Assembly (NCBI GenBank): GCA_019188255.1
Contig: JAETXT010000002.1
Location: forward strand, 6,937,011 to 7,001,010
Reading direction: 5' to 3'
Origin: Verticillium longisporum
Lineage: Eukaryota; Ascomycota; Sordariomycetes; Glomerellales; Plectosphaerellaceae
DNA: 64,000 bases
Part shown: positions 1 to 11,583 of the stretch, in pieces
Position numbering within the stretch: the stretch's first letter is position 1
Layout: every line of letters starts with the position of its first letter
Translations under genes and position numbers: made by a program
The notes under the pieces: generated by a model
What the model was told of the DNA's origin: nothing
What the model saw: the letters and a program-made list of their open reading frames with translations, nothing else
Databases searched by the model: none

Positions 1-282
1 GAATTGAGGTATATACTAGTGAAGTGCTTACGGCAGAAGCATCCCCCAAGTCATTCGGTGACATTCATGAGATACCTTCAAAGGGGTGAAATCGTGAGAG
101 GTGAAGTCGCTTCTCCGCGCGAACTAAGGTGGGGTCGAGCGGCACGTGACAGATGACATAACATTTCTATGCGCCATGACGCAGCTCTTTATCGGGGTGC
201 TCTGAATGCCGCCCCGAAAGCGGCCTCGTTCGGCGGTCCAAAATTTCGGCTGCTCTTGTGATCGCCCACGCAACAGCATACG

Positions 283-1175
283 ATGGCCGCATCGACAAAG
301 TTCCCCGAAGTACAAGGCGGCGGTAGTCTGATTCTTGCCTGGCAGGTCAAGAACAAGAATGTCCTCGTTGTCGGCGGCGGCGAGGTGCGCCCACTCCCCT
401 CCAACCAGCGTATGGGCTAATCACCCTGCTAATATGATGGTCCTTGTTAGGTCGCCGCAGGACGCATCCTCAACGTCCTGAACGCCGATGCCAAAGTCAC
501 ATTGGTATGCCCTGCCTCGGGCCTCAACCCCGAAGTAGCCTACCGTGTCGAGCAAGGCCAAGTCACCCACATCGACCGCGTATTCGAACCCAGCGACCTC
601 GATGGAGCCGATATGGTTATGACGGCCATCGATGACCCTGCAGCGTCGACTGTGATCTGGAAGCTCTGCAAGGAGCGCAAGATTCCCGCCAACATTGCAG
701 ATGTCCCACCTGAATGCGACTTTTACTTCGGCAGTGTCCACCGCGACGGGCCCCTACAGATCATGGTCAGCACCAACGGCAAGGGCCCCAGGTTGGCCGC
801 CATTATTCGGAAGCAGATTGCGAAATCACTGCCCAAGAATGCAGGCAATGCCATTGAGTCGATCGGGCAGCTGCGTCAGAAGCTGAGAAAGATCGCCCCG
901 AACCCAGAGGCAAGCCCGAAGAGGATGGGATGGTATGTGGTGCCTTGCCCATTACGATGGTCCGTCTAACAGCTGTCAGGATGATCAAAGTTAGCAATGC
1001 CTATGGCTGGGAAGACATCTGCGATTTCACGGATGAGGACATGGAGAACCTACTTACGTACTACGCGGACAACAAGGTCCCTACAGTGGATGATCTCCAG
1101 GCCATGCGGCGCCATGCTGAGCCATCCAAAACCGATATATTCGACGGATCTTTTGGTTTCTGCGTCGGAGTGTGA
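283..1175 (+). CDS. MET8: Siroheme synthase: precorrin-2 dehydrogenase / sirohydrochlorin ferrochelatase (Met8-like)
   Basis: Three exons (283-384, 451-932, 980-1175) give a 259-residue protein, close to the size of yeast Met8p. Both introns (66 and 47 bp) have GT...AG ends and CTAAY-type branch sites. The N-terminal Rossmann fold shows VVGGGEVAAGR at residues 29-39, split by intron 1, as an NAD-binding glycine loop. CDFYFG at residues 123-128 and STNGKGPRLA further on are family signatures. By family knowledge, a conserved Asp of this region serves both the dehydrogenase and the chelatase. The enzyme oxidises precorrin-2 with NAD and inserts iron to make siroheme, the cofactor of sulfite and nitrite reductases. 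The start is the first ATG in frame with the Rossmann loop. All parts are intact. It lies head-to-tail with PEP7 across a 785-bp gap. Confidence 0.9.
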
Positions 1176-1960
1176 TGGGATGAAGGTGAGAATTGCTTCC
1201 AGACGCGCTGGGGTGCCAGTATAGCTGTGCAGGAGTCGGGAGCTGGGAAGGCGTTATACACGTACAACTTTGAAGAAAATAGAAGGGAGAATGGTTTTTG
1301 CAATCAAACATCGAAGACTATCACCGTTGGAACACTGTTTGTTCTCGGCGCATACTAACAAATGCGAGGCATGCTGGCAGACACTGCAAAGGCATGAAGG
1401 AACGCTTGGGCAGCATCATGATGGAGCAGTCAAAACATGGCGTTTGAAATTGTATGCACTGAACCACATTCAACGAATCCAGTCTCATCAAAGACAAGGC
1501 CATGTGATTTCTCGAACATTGTTCCACAACAAGGGTGACGCACGGGAAATGCAGTGAACGACTGGCTGGAGGGGTTCAGTACGCGGAAGGAGGATTATCG
1601 AGGCCAATATGCACTAAAGCGATTCTACCCCTCAGACCCACACTCTTCATCCAACCCAGAATCCACAGCTCGGCAGGCAGCCCAAGATGGTGGAGAGGCC
1701 ATCGTAGCCAAGACCCCGAGAGACCGCGAATGCTCTCCATCGACAGCCCCGCCCGGTCGTCCTTGTTTGTCACCGACAGGCCAGCTTCGCAACTACGACA
1801 TACATCCACCCAACAAGCCCCTTGCCTCCCGTTGCTACCGACTGATTGAGCGGAGGCAACGACAACCACGCACTCTTCCGAAGCCGCCGCCAGACACCAT
1901 CACCAGTGCCTCATGATCTCCTAGCACGATATCACGGCCAGCCTCTCCCCAGTCTTCGCC
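1176..1960. other. Intergenic region between MET8 and PEP7
   Basis: This 785-bp gap presumably holds the MET8 3' end and the PEP7 promoter. Short open frames occur on both strands, but none shows a recognisable domain, sensible splice sites or fungal coding bias. I see no tRNA-like or repeated structure. Confidence 0.6.
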
Positions 1961-4096
1961 ATGTCCGGCCGAAAGCTGGGAGGCGGCCGCGTCCTGGGCA
2001 GCGGCAAAGGCCTGGCGCCGCCCACAGCCTCCGCCGTCCGCCAGCGTGCCTCGAGCCCCTTCGCGCCTTCGGAGAGCACCGTTTCCATCACATCGGCGTC
2101 CACCTCGCCGCCCGTTTCTAGCCCTGCTCCCGACTTTGCCGCACAAGACCTGACGTCCAACATTAGCCTTGGCGGACCTTCAAAATCGGGGGACAACAGC
2201 TCCAAGCTGGTCTGCCCAATATGTGAGGAGGAGATGGTATGCCTCGGCAACGTGAAGCCTCTGACTTGGACGCGCTGACCGGATGCCAGATGACATTGCT
2301 GCAGCTGAATCGACACATCGACGACGCACACCAGGAGCTGGCCGAGGTCGAGCAGGATGAAGTGAGAACATGGTTCGACAAGCAGGTCACCAAGGCGAAG
2401 CGATTCCAGCCTTTGTCCATCATCAACCAAAAGTTGCGCGGCCTTGAGGTCTTCGAATCCAACGAAACCCTGCCCGTCGCTTCCGTCTCCGGCCCCCGAA
2501 CACAGGTTGAGCAGCCGATCGATCCCGATGAGCTCATTACAAGATCGCATTGGCAGCGCCAGACCATGAACGACCGTTGCACCGACCCGCTTTGTGGCAA
2601 GAACCTCGGAGCCGTCAACGGGAGCATCAACTGCCGACACTGCGGACGCTTGTTTTGCGAAGAACACACAATGTATCAGATGAAGCTCTCGAGAGCTGCG
2701 AAGCACGAACCGGTGCGAGGGTACTGGGCAAGAGTTTGTGAGACTTGCTACAAGTCGCGCGAAGGATACAACGACCACAACGGCGTTCTCATCGACCACA
2801 CAAGCGCATTCACGGAAATCCGGCGGAAGAGAGTCGAGAGGCAGAATCTGGAGGTCGCCAGGCTGGAAAAACGGTTGACAAAGCTGACGACGTTGCTCGC
2901 CAATCCGCCGGAAGAAGTGGCTACAAACAACGGCGCATTATCGGTAGCCAATTTGACAGGGCAGAGGAATCCGAGAAAGTTGCTTGAGCAGACAGTGGTG
3001 ACCTGGGAGGACGATGCATCGGTGCCGAGTTGTCCGTTCTGTCAACAGGATTTCGGGTCATGGACATTCAGGAGGCACCACTGCCGGATTTGCGGCCGGG
3101 TTGTTTGCGCTGATCCCCAGACAGGCTGCTCAACACTGGTTGGCTTGAACGTGGCTAGTCGTTTGTCTCCCCATGTTTGCTGTCGAGCCGAGCAAGATTA
3201 ACTGACTTGATTTTAGATTTGAAATCTGCCACAGAAAAGCTGTCAGCCGCTACCGATCAGCTCAGCATCGATGTCCGCATGTGTCGCGACTGCAATCACA
3301 CCATCTTCTCCAAACGCGACTTTGATGCAGCCCTGGCGTCCAAACCGCCTGATCAACGCGCTTACGAGACCCTTCGGCAGTTCGAGCGCGGCATTCGTCA
3401 GATCATGCCCATCTTCCAGCGGACACTTCTCGCACTGCAACCCGAAGGAAGCAACGCCTCGGGCGAACACCCGCCCCCGACACACGCGCAGATCCAGGAA
3501 GCCTCCAAGATCCGCAAGCGTCTCACCGACGCTTTTACGAAGTATGACACGGCCGCACGCCGCCTCCGTGACCTCAAGACGACTTCAAAGATGCAGCTTC
3601 GGCTCCAAAACGCAATCTACGCTGCGGCGTCGACCTTTTTGCACACGCACATGCTCACCCTGAAATCAGTCCCGCAGATCCTTCGCTCTCGCTCCTCTCA
3701 AAGCTCGCAGTCCCGCCTCTTGACACTGCAGCAACAGAATCTGAACGGATCATCGTCATCGCTGAGCCAGCTCTCCTCTTCCTCGCCGTTGCGCAACGGG
3801 GAGGCCGTCGACACGTCAGAGACGGGCAGTCAGGCTGGCAGCGAGGCGAGCACGCAGGTCTCGGCCCTCGAAACGGAAGAGAAGGATCTGCGCGAGAGGC
3901 TGGTCGTGCTCGAGGAGCAGCGGTTCATGGTCAAGGAGATGATTGACAATGCCAGGGGTCGAGGCGGTTCGAGGAGGTCAGCGCACTGACGCGCAATATC
4001 GAGGAGTTGGATTCGGAGATTGAGGACGTGAGGAGCCGGGTTGGAGACGTGGAGGAGAGGTGGCAAGGGCTTTATGCTGGTGGCATTGCTGCCTGA
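1961..4096 (+). CDS. PEP7: Vac1/Pep7-like FYVE protein (Rab5 effector), with a probable one-base frameshift near the 3' end
   Basis: Exons are 1961-2236, 2290-3160 and 3217 onward; the second donor (GTTTGT at 3161) could instead be GTCGTT four bases upstream. A C2H2 finger (C85, C88, H101, H106) is split by intron 1. A degenerate FYVE-like finger lies at about 189-245. A canonical FYVE domain follows at about 331-410, with the WEDD signature and RRHHCRICGR, the PtdIns3P-binding motif. A coiled coil lies near 270-296 and a Rab-binding-type helical end follows. The family tethers Golgi-derived vesicles to endosomes with Rab5 and Vps45. The frame as written stops at 3989 (639 residues). One added base near 3960-3975 lets the helical tail run on to a stop at 4094-4096, about 36 residues longer. 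Confidence 0.85.
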
Positions 4097-5173
4097 GGGG
4101 TGACGCGCCGGAAGCTTGAGAGTCGAAGGGAGGGAGCGTGACGTTTTATGATTCGTGTTTATAGCATTGCAAGGCGTCGAGGAGCCGGTCCCGGTTTTTT
4201 TTTTGAATACTTGCGGCTGGTTGAAGCAGGAGTTAGGATAGGTTGGAATGATGATGTGTTCAACAACGCGCGTCAATCTTTGAAACTAGGGCTCAGTCGC
4301 AGTCGCGTTCACATGTTGCATGAGAAGTGTCTAAGTTTCTGCACCGTGGCCATATGGCATTGGTCACTGGCGTACTATACACAATGGGGCGTGATGGTTC
4401 TTGTGGTGCTGGTACAGTCCTTGGGAAAGCTTGTGCCTGGCTGGCTGGAATCGGGGTCGTCAGCGTATCTCCTTGACAGGGATGGCCCATATAGACGCCC
4501 CAATACTAGGTAGTTCCCGACGGAACGATTCCTCCACCACCTATCATATCTTTGATGGGAAGATGTGAGGCCATGCGCGTAACTAACAGTAGACTTTCTG
4601 GCGCCTTGAATAACAATATCGAAATCAACTCTGGGTTCACAGTAGGGAAGAAGTTGGAGAGCTGTAGAATTGCTCTCCGAGGGCCAACTGGACAGTTCTG
4701 ACAATTCTGTCTGTCCCTTCGCAGCTCATCTGCAGTTACTCGTGTGCAGCTTCATGACGTCTAATGGACAGACCGATTTCCTCTCAGAGGAAGGACTACA
4801 CACTGGTTGCGCAGGGAGGAACGTAGCACAGAAGAGTTTCACGGTGAGCAGCGGCGGGCCCAGTAGCAGACTGCATCATGGAATGAAATAGTGCATTCAC
4901 CAAGATCACCGTATAAGCATCTACCGATAGGTATCATAAAAAACAAAAAAGGGACTCATCCACCCGTCTTGGACGTGCTTTCCGCCCAAGGATCCATCCA
5001 AAACGCCGCCGGAAAAAAATCAAAAAGATACATCGCCGAGCCGCCTTTCACGCAAGGCGTATATACGTTCACGCTGTCGTCTTTCGTCCCAGGCTGGAGG
5101 CCATCATTGGCCGTGGCTGCTTCACCAGGTCCTTCCACTCCACGACTTCGGCCGTCTCGGTCTTGGGGCCCTT
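4097..5173. other. Intergenic region between two convergent genes
   Basis: About 1.1 kb separates the 3' ends of PEP7 (+) and the APSES gene (-). It should contain both 3' UTRs. Small open frames here have no recognisable domains. A T-run near 4195-4204 is the only low-complexity feature I noticed. Confidence 0.6.
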
Positions 5174-7827
5174 CTAGGACACACCGTTCTCGACACCGCC
5201 GAGGAACCTCCTGACCCGGCCAATCTCGAGCTCGCCCTTTTCGCTCTCGACGGCCCTTAGCAGGCCGTCGACCATAGCGTCCACCTCGCCTTCGGGCACG
5301 CCCGTGCACATGGCTACGACGCGGCGGTACTTGACTTCGACGTCTCGACTCCGCCCCTTCAACGCAAGGGCCATCTTCCGCAGCCCGTCTCTGCGGTTCT
5401 CCACGGCCTTGGATCGCGCCTTGAGCGTCGCACCCGGCGGCAGAAGGCCGGCAGCGCCGTCAGCGCCGCTCTCGCTGGCGGCCTCGAGAACGGCGGCCAG
5501 CTCGGTCTCCCATGCTCCGGATGCGAGGGCGTCGGGACGGCCCTGGCGTTTTTGCTCTTGCATGAGACGGACCTGCTCATCCTCGCGTGCGTGTGACAGG
5601 TTGGCGACCTTTTGACGAGCGAGCTGCTGCTTCTTATGCGTCTGCTGGAGGGTCTCGAGGGTGCGGCGGGCGTCGGCGAGTTGAGTCGTCGAGGTGCGGA
5701 GGACCGCATGGAGCGAGTCGATACTGGCCTGCTTGGACTTGATCTCCGCTTGAAATGTGGTCGAGGTTTCATGAAGGAGGTGTGTTATTGCTTGAATGAA
5801 TTAGTCTTGGCCCTCACAGGTCTGCATCAGGGCAGGGCACTCACAGGAGATGATCTCATCACTGCTCTCGCGGGACTTCTGACTGCTGGGCGCAGTGCCG
5901 TTCTTTTCTGCATTAGCGTCGCCATTCGTACCGTTGACATTGTCTTCTGCGGCGTCACCGCCAATGCCAAAGTCGAGAGGCCGTAGACCAGCCTTGTTAG
6001 CGATGTGTGGATCCGCGTGAACTTCCAGAAGTTGAGAGATGATGCTTCGGTTGCCGATGCGCGCCGCAATATTCAGAGCCGTGTCGCCCGAGTTGTCTTG
6101 CACGTTGACAACCTCCATCATGAAGCGGCCGATGCCCATCTTTTGCTGCTGAGACTGCGAGCTCGACGTACCCCCTTCGGCATCGCGGCCCTTGGCTGCG
6201 GCATCTGAAAGCGTTGCCCTGCCTTGGCTGCCTTGGCGTACGACCCATTCCAGCAAGCTCTCGAGATAGTAGCGGCTGGCTGCGTTTCGTCCCTTGACGG
6301 CGCTCGTCATGGCGATGTGGTGTAGCGCAGTGCGTCCCTTTGCGTCCCGGACCTCAATGGTCGAACCGAGAACCTCGAGCAAGTCGGGGAACGATCCGAG
6401 GTCCATCGAATTCGTCACGACACAGGCCCGCATGAGAGCCGTCTCGCCTGCTGCGTTCACGCGGAAAGGGCTAGCGCCGGAGCTCAATAACGTCTTCAGG
6501 AGATGCGTGCGAGAAAGGGAGGCTGCCCAATGCAGGGCAGTGAGGCACTGCTGGACTATGGCCTTGACAAGCTCGGCTGGGATAAAGGATCGTAGCAATT
6601 CATGCATGCTCTGGTCTGTTGCGGTCGCATCCATGAAGAGACCCATGAGCATGCTTCGTTTTTGTTCCGCATCGGGGAGACCTCAAAAGGTAGAGGTGAT
6701 AAGGGGCTATAGCCGTCGTGTGGTTGCGCATTGCTGACAGCTTGTGAGTAGATGAAGGACTCGTTGGGTTCTGTTGGTGAGCCGGGAAAGTTCTCTTGGA
6801 GCATGTCCATGTTGGAATGTGTGTAGCCAAAGCTGTCGGCCGGGGTCATTGTGACTCGCTGTCGCTTCCTTGGCGGCTCTGCGCTCGGCTCGGAAAAAGG
6901 CTGTGTTTGCTGGGACGACATTTGCGAGTTCGCCTGCTGGCCATAATCTGAGGCGAAGCTCTGTTGTGAGTTGCCGGGGAAATCGTCTGCGTTCTGCATT
7001 GAGCTCTGGCGACTAAAACTCGGGGCGCGTGTCGGGCCATTGCGACTCCTGGGCCCCGGCGATTCGAAGCGTGCTTTGCTGATAGCAGCCACGGCATGCG
7101 ATGCGGTACTGGAAATGTTCTTGAAAAAGGTGCCGCTGAGACCGTTGCCCCTGGCCTCGTTGCCGAGGTTGTACATGCGCTTGCGCTGGGCGGCCATGGC
7201 CTGCTCCTTTGTCGGCGTGTTGATGTCGCCGCGACCCGCGATACCGCCGTCCTGGCCCATGTCGTAGGTCAGTAGAGGACGAAGAATCTCTTCGACGCCA
7301 TATTGGCGGCAGACCTCGACGGCTCGCTCAAACTTGATCCATGTACCCTGGTATTTGCCGTAGCCGCCCTGGACCTTTTCGTGCTCGCCGGTCTGGATCT
7401 CTTTCTCGAGAATCTTGGTGCGCTTTCCCTTTTCGACGCCGGCGACCTTGAGAATCTGGGTGGCATTGAGCCAGCTGTCGTTGCGCCGGCGCATCACGGC
7501 AACACCTTGGACCTCCATTTCGTACACGTCGACGCCAGAGTAGACGGCCTTTCGGAGATGTTAGTTAATTAAAAAAAAAAGAGCCCGCGATTCAGGAAGG
7601 GGACACAAAGGGAGCATTCTTGCGAGGAGACATACAGAGTAGATCTGGTGGTCGGCCGCGGCCATCTTGGAGCCACCGTCGTAAGGGCGGTACCCTGATG
7701 ATGCCAGACCCGGCTGGGATTGTTGGCTCATGGTGAAGGATTGCTGTGAGGAGGGTCTCGATTGAGATGCTGCCTGCATCGTGAACGAAGACAAGGCCAA
7801 CCGTGTGGTGTCAGTGGAAAATGCCAA
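5174..7827 (-). CDS. MBP1: APSES-ankyrin transcription factor (Mbp1/Swi4-like subunit of the MBF/SBF complex), with a one-base deletion
   Basis: Exons on the minus strand are 7827-7636, 7548-5845 and 5790-5174; introns of 87 and 54 bp have consensus ends. The APSES/KilA-N DNA-binding domain lies at about residues 65-160 (YEMEVQGVAVMRRRNDSWLN, then GKYQGTWIKFERA). A disordered S/Q-rich linker carries a basic PPRKRQR patch. Ankyrin repeats follow (TALHWAAS, GETALMRA, GRTALHHIA, GDTALNIAARIGN). A coiled-coil tail of Swi6-dimerising type ends the protein. These factors drive G1/S transcription. At 6674-6677 a run of four G, where five are needed, throws the frame; as read the product stops after about 394 residues, while one restored base gives 837. 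The start is uncertain (7827, 7779 or 7731). Mbp1 versus Swi4 orthology is not settled here. Confidence 0.85.
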
Positions 7828-8952
7828 TTACGAAGATAGGGCCGGTCGCGACGTTGCTCAGATGGGGGTCGAGGGGTGCGGCGTCTAATCGTTGGAGGGA
7901 TTGGCTGTGAGGGGGGCGCGAAGGGCGATAGCCCAGCCCAGGGGGTTCGAGTGTGACGTGCGTGGGGAGTTGGAGGAAGAAGGAGCGGATAGCGCCGTCA
8001 AGGGCTGCAGGATAGGGATGGCGGAGGTTTTGGGGATATCGCGATAGGTAATGTAGATGGTGGCGGACAATCGGATTGTCGTCGAGAACACAGTCGTGAA
8101 TGGATAGGAGTCGTCTCTCCGAATGAATTCGCAAGTCAGGGGGGAGAGAGAGGAAGCAGAAGAAGCCGGGAGCCTCTTGGAATTGTCGGGTGCGTCGCGC
8201 GGCAGCAGTTCGGATGCGAGTCGAGGCGAAAAGGGAAAGGTACCCGGGTTGGCGTCAGCTACATTATCGTCCCTTGGCGGAAGATCAGCGCATGGAGCCA
8301 CTGTGCGTGCGTGTACGTGAGTATGCTGGGTGCCGCGCGGGGGTGGAGATGTGCGTTGAGTGAGTTGAGGCTGTCGGTGAAGGCGGCGTTGCTGAGGGGG
8401 AGGAAATGATGCAAGGTTGTTTCGTGCCCGTCGTCAATTCTGGATTCTGGAGCCGGGGTCTGGCCGAGAAACGAGACGTAGATGATGTGGTAGACGGGGG
8501 GATGGATGGAGATGGGAACTATGGAGCTGGACGCGTGAGCTTGGCCAGACGAGGAATTTCAATTAACCCAAGACGTGTCGGTTTCGCGAGTTTGCGTGTC
8601 TCGAGCATGTTAAGGGCGTGTCCTTTCGCGTCAGGGACGTGCCCTGATGACCCTACAGGGAGCGAGCACCTACTGCCTACATAATGTGCCTTAAAAGGTA
8701 CCTGTAGACGTGCTGAGGTGCAGCGTCCCAGAAGTGCTTGGAGTGGGCACGTGCATGTGCACAAATGTCTTGCGTGAGGCTCCACTCAAGCTGCTTGTGC
8801 GCCTTCAGGGGACTTATGCAGGGCGGCAGCATTTTGATCTAGAAGCTTGATGTCAAGCTCCATTTCAACACCCGATCGGTTTGCCTGCTTTGCGAACGAA
8901 CAACGTGTCTTGGTGACACCTTTGATGACCTCACCCACATGATTCGAGCTCC
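7828..8952. other. Divergent promoter region between the APSES gene and the LYR gene
   Basis: This 1.1-kb spacer lies between two divergently transcribed genes. Open frames in it have no recognisable domain. It contains one MluI-type box (8531-8536), described separately. Confidence 0.55.
8531..8536. promoter_or_regulatory. Possible MCB (MluI cell-cycle box) ACGCGT
   Basis: The palindrome ACGCGT is the classic MBF binding site and lies in the spacer upstream of an MBF-like gene. A CGCGAAA sequence on the minus strand at 8582-8588 resembles the SCB box. ACGCGT also occurs elsewhere in the window, including inside coding DNA, so a chance match is quite possible. Confidence 0.25.
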
Positions 8953-10164
8953 TTGAGCTCCTCTGACACCTGCAACATGTCTCGACTGCCCCTCTCTCGA
9001 CCGGTACCTCCTCTACATCTCTACCGACACCTCCTCCGCGAGGCCTCATACCTTCCCGAACTATGCAGACCGTACGTGTACCACCGTATCATGGACCGCT
9101 TCAAATCTACGAGAGACACTTTCAAAACCTTTAAATGGACCGGCAAACCAAACGATACCCTCGAAAAAGCCGCCCGCGAAGCCAGACGCCGCACCAAGGC
9201 CGCTTTATGGGAAGGTGATAGGCACCTTCGACGTCTTCGTGCCGCCAACGCCGGCGATGTTGCTCGCATGCAGCGCATCCTCCGCCTGGCGTTCGGGCGC
9301 CTTGGCAAGCGGCGCCGCGAACTGATGGCCGACCTTCTCCGCCAAGATCCGCCCTCGGACACGGCCGCTCTCGAGGCACGCCTCAGCAAGCTGGACCTCG
9401 CCAAAAACACGACCGACAACTCCGCGAGCAGGAAGAAAGAGCCGCCCCTGAAGCCGCGAACACCTGACCACTGGGATACCGAAAATCTTCTCGCCTATCT
9501 TCGATCGCAGAAACGTCATCAAGATCACACCACACCTGCAACCTGGTCAAAGAGTCCCCTAACCAATCTAAATCCAGAGCGAGACCTCGACACGCTCAAG
9601 ACCATCCTTGGCCGGCCCATGCCAGAGAGGAGACTCCGCATCCGAAGAGAAAAGTGGTGGAAACACGCGGCTGACAGAGTCATGCCACCTCTAGCGAAAG
9701 CGGAGTGGGATTCTCTAGCCCAGGCTGCCCTTGGAAACCTACCTATCGACCAGTACAAACCCCTGCCACGCCGGCCTTTGGCGCGCTCCAAGACACCGGA
9801 AATCAACCCTGCACAAAAGAGCTGGAACTGGACGCCCTATGCTGATAGGCCCGCATCCTTGGTTGAGAGGCCACGGGCCGTCACAAATGTTAGGTTGGTC
9901 GACGAGCCAGAAGTAGGACCGTACGGCGGAGACCTAGTGAGCCGAATTCGACCCCTGTCCAGTAGGCAGTTCCGGAGGCAATACAGGCAGATTTACGAAT
10001 CTTCTTCCTTCGCCGAACAACATCCGACTACGTTGAAAATGTCATTCCAATGGGGCACACGCGGCCAGCCTCCCGTCGCCACACCAGCTCAGCTTCAGCG
10101 CTACATCAACTCGGCAGAGGTCCCAGAGCCTGACAGAGACGTCAAGAAGAAGGCCAAAGCATGA
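8953..10164 (+). CDS. LYR motif-containing protein of the Cup1-like family
   Basis: A single uninterrupted frame of 403 residues. Near the N-terminus is LHLYRHLLREASYLP with the LYR tripeptide at residues 23-25 and an invariant-type F (DRFK) about 25 residues on, the hallmark of the Complex1_LYR fold. LYR proteins bind mitochondrial acyl carrier protein and act in assembly of respiratory complexes or Fe-S clusters. The long Arg/Lys-rich helical part, and the length well beyond the roughly 100 residues of a minimal LYR protein, fit the fungal Cup1-like LYR family. The specific client is unknown. A second ATG at 8977 (MSRLPLSRP) is a plausible alternative start and gives an N-terminus with basic, mitochondrial-presequence character. 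The stop lies 48 bp from the stop of the convergent GNAT gene. Confidence 0.7.
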   Translation: MSSSDTCNMSRLPLSRPVPPLHLYRHLLREASYLPELCRPYVYHRIMDRFKSTRDTFKTFKWTGKPNDTLEKAAREARRRTKAALWEGDRHLRRLRAANAGDVARMQRILRLAFGRLGKRRRELMADLLRQDPPSDTAALEARLSKLDLAKNTTDNSASRKKEPPLKPRTPDHWDTENLLAYLRSQKRHQDHTTPATWSKSPLTNLNPERDLDTLKTILGRPMPERRLRIRREKWWKHAADRVMPPLAKAEWDSLAQAALGNLPIDQYKPLPRRPLARSKTPEINPAQKSWNWTPYADRPASLVERPRAVTNVRLVDEPEVGPYGGDLVSRIRPLSSRQFRRQYRQIYESSSFAEQHPTTLKMSFQWGTRGQPPVATPAQLQRYINSAEVPEPDRDVKKKAKA

Positions 10165-10212
10165 GACACAATACCAAAGCGTCTGACTTTACTCATGACA
10201 TTATTTTTCCTG

Positions 10213-10819
10213 CTACTGCGCTCCCAGCCCGGCGAGGCGGGGCAGGGTGTCGCCGTCCACGCGCATGGTGACCCATTCATCCATCGACTGCGCGCCAATG
10301 CTCCTGTAAAACTGGATGCTCGGTTCGTTCCATTTGAGGACGCACCACTCGAGACGGCCGCCGCCCGTTTCCACGACCTCCCGCGCCAGCGCCGAGAGCA
10401 GCTTCTTGCCATACCCCTTGCCGCGCTCCGTCTGGCGGACGTAGAGGTCCTCGAGCCAGATGCCATGGCGCGCACGCCAGGTGCTGTAGCTGTAGAAGTA
10501 TAGCGCCATGCCTACGGGCGTGTTGGACTCGTCGAAGGCGAGCAGGCAGCGCGCCGGTCGCGCGGGCGTCGTCGAGTCGGCGCCTCCCGGAGCGGACAGG
10601 TTGGAGTCACTGGGCGCAAAGGCAATGGTGTTGGCGAGGGTCTCTTCTGTGGCCTGCACCGCGGAGAGCTCCTTTTCGTAGTCGGCCAGCTCTTTGATGA
10701 GCTCCAGGATTGTGGGGACATCTAGACAGGTCAGTGCGGGTTCTGTAGAAATGCAGGATACCTTGATTCAAGGCACACATACCTTCACGACGAGCGTGGC
10801 GGATGGTGCAGGGCGACAT
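10213..10819 (-). CDS. GNAT-family N-acetyltransferase (SSAT2/Ats1-like)
   Basis: Two exons (10819-10783 and 10721-10213) with a 61-bp intron that has a GTATGT donor, a CTGAC branch site and a CTAG acceptor; 181 residues. The start MSPCTIRHAR followed by DVPTILELIKELADYEKE is typical of spermidine/thialysine acetyltransferase-like GNATs. The acetyl-CoA loop is visible as RQTERGKGYGKKLL, with the R-G-x-G-x-G signature. It is followed by LEWCVLKWNEPSIQFYRSIG, which carries the conserved N and Y of motif B. The substrate cannot be fixed from sequence: polyamines, thialysine or other small amines are candidates. The protein is probably cytosolic, as no signal peptide or membrane segment is seen. 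Spliced frame, motifs and length all agree. Confidence 0.85.
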
Positions 10820-11583
10820 GATGGCGAAGGGGTGGCTTGATGAGGGTAGAGGATCTTTGTGAATAAGATCAAGCTCTTGTCGGCAACTTCAAACCCAATG
10901 CTTTATATACCAGAAGGTTGTGCTAGACCGACTTCGGCGATGGAAAGGGCGACGCGAAGGGCGTCGTTCATGACATTTTGAGGTGGGACGACTGGCAGAA
11001 TTACCCCACGTTGGACCCCGCGGCGCTGACCGCTTTCCACCCTGACGATCACCATGTCGGCTTATTGTGAATGCCGCTCGTTCTTGAGTCTTCGAATGCC
11101 TTCCTCGTGATTCTTGGCCATTCTTCAACACGCGAAAGTCGTGGCTTCCATGCAAGCACGGCTGTCCAGTCTCGCGGCGAGACGGGGCGCTATGCCAATT
11201 CAACGAGCTTGGTATCGATTGTCGCGCCACATTCACACGACTCAATCTCTGTGAGCTGCCCATCACGAATGTATTGATACCGGACAGGCCAGCCCCGGCT
11301 TCGTGACTATTCCTACCCACATCTCCTGTATCGAGGTTGGTTCGAAGGCTGCTTCGACTGTTGCCGACACAATGGCATTGGTATACCCAGCCACGGCCTG
11401 TGGAAAGCCCTGGGCGTCTGCTATCTAAAGACGCTCTCGCACAGGTTCATGATCAGGATCAGATGCCCAAATCGTGGAACTTACTCACCTATATCATATA
11501 CATATATATAGGTTGAGTTGATTTTCCAGTGTTAGCATGCGTAAACTGAGCAATATTGCAGACTACGTCGACTCTTTTCCAAC
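10820..11583. other. Divergent promoter region between the GNAT and acyltransferase genes
   Basis: A 764-bp spacer. The only clear signal is an alternating TA-rich stretch near 11,490-11,512, given separately. Open frames here show no family features. Confidence 0.55.
11501..11512 (+). promoter_or_regulatory. Putative TATA element of the acyltransferase gene
   Basis: CATATATATAGG lies about 72-83 bp upstream of the ATG at 11584, a plausible distance for a fungal TATA box with a short 5' UTR. No transcription start is known. Confidence 0.4.

Noticed and set aside
1554..1916. 120-codon frame between MET8 and PEP7
   Set aside because: No family features, and overlapping frames of similar length exist on both strands.
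4148..4513. 121-codon plus-strand frame in the PEP7-MBP1 spacer
   Set aside because: No domain, low-complexity start and position inside the likely 3' UTR of PEP7.
5304..5615. Plus-strand frames overlapping the 3' part of the APSES gene
   Set aside because: These are antisense shadows of the coiled-coil exon, with Arg/Ser-rich composition typical of reversed coding DNA.
7885..8301. 138-codon minus-strand frame upstream of the APSES gene
   Set aside because: Ser/Pro/Ala-rich with no recognisable domain; more likely promoter or 5' UTR sequence.
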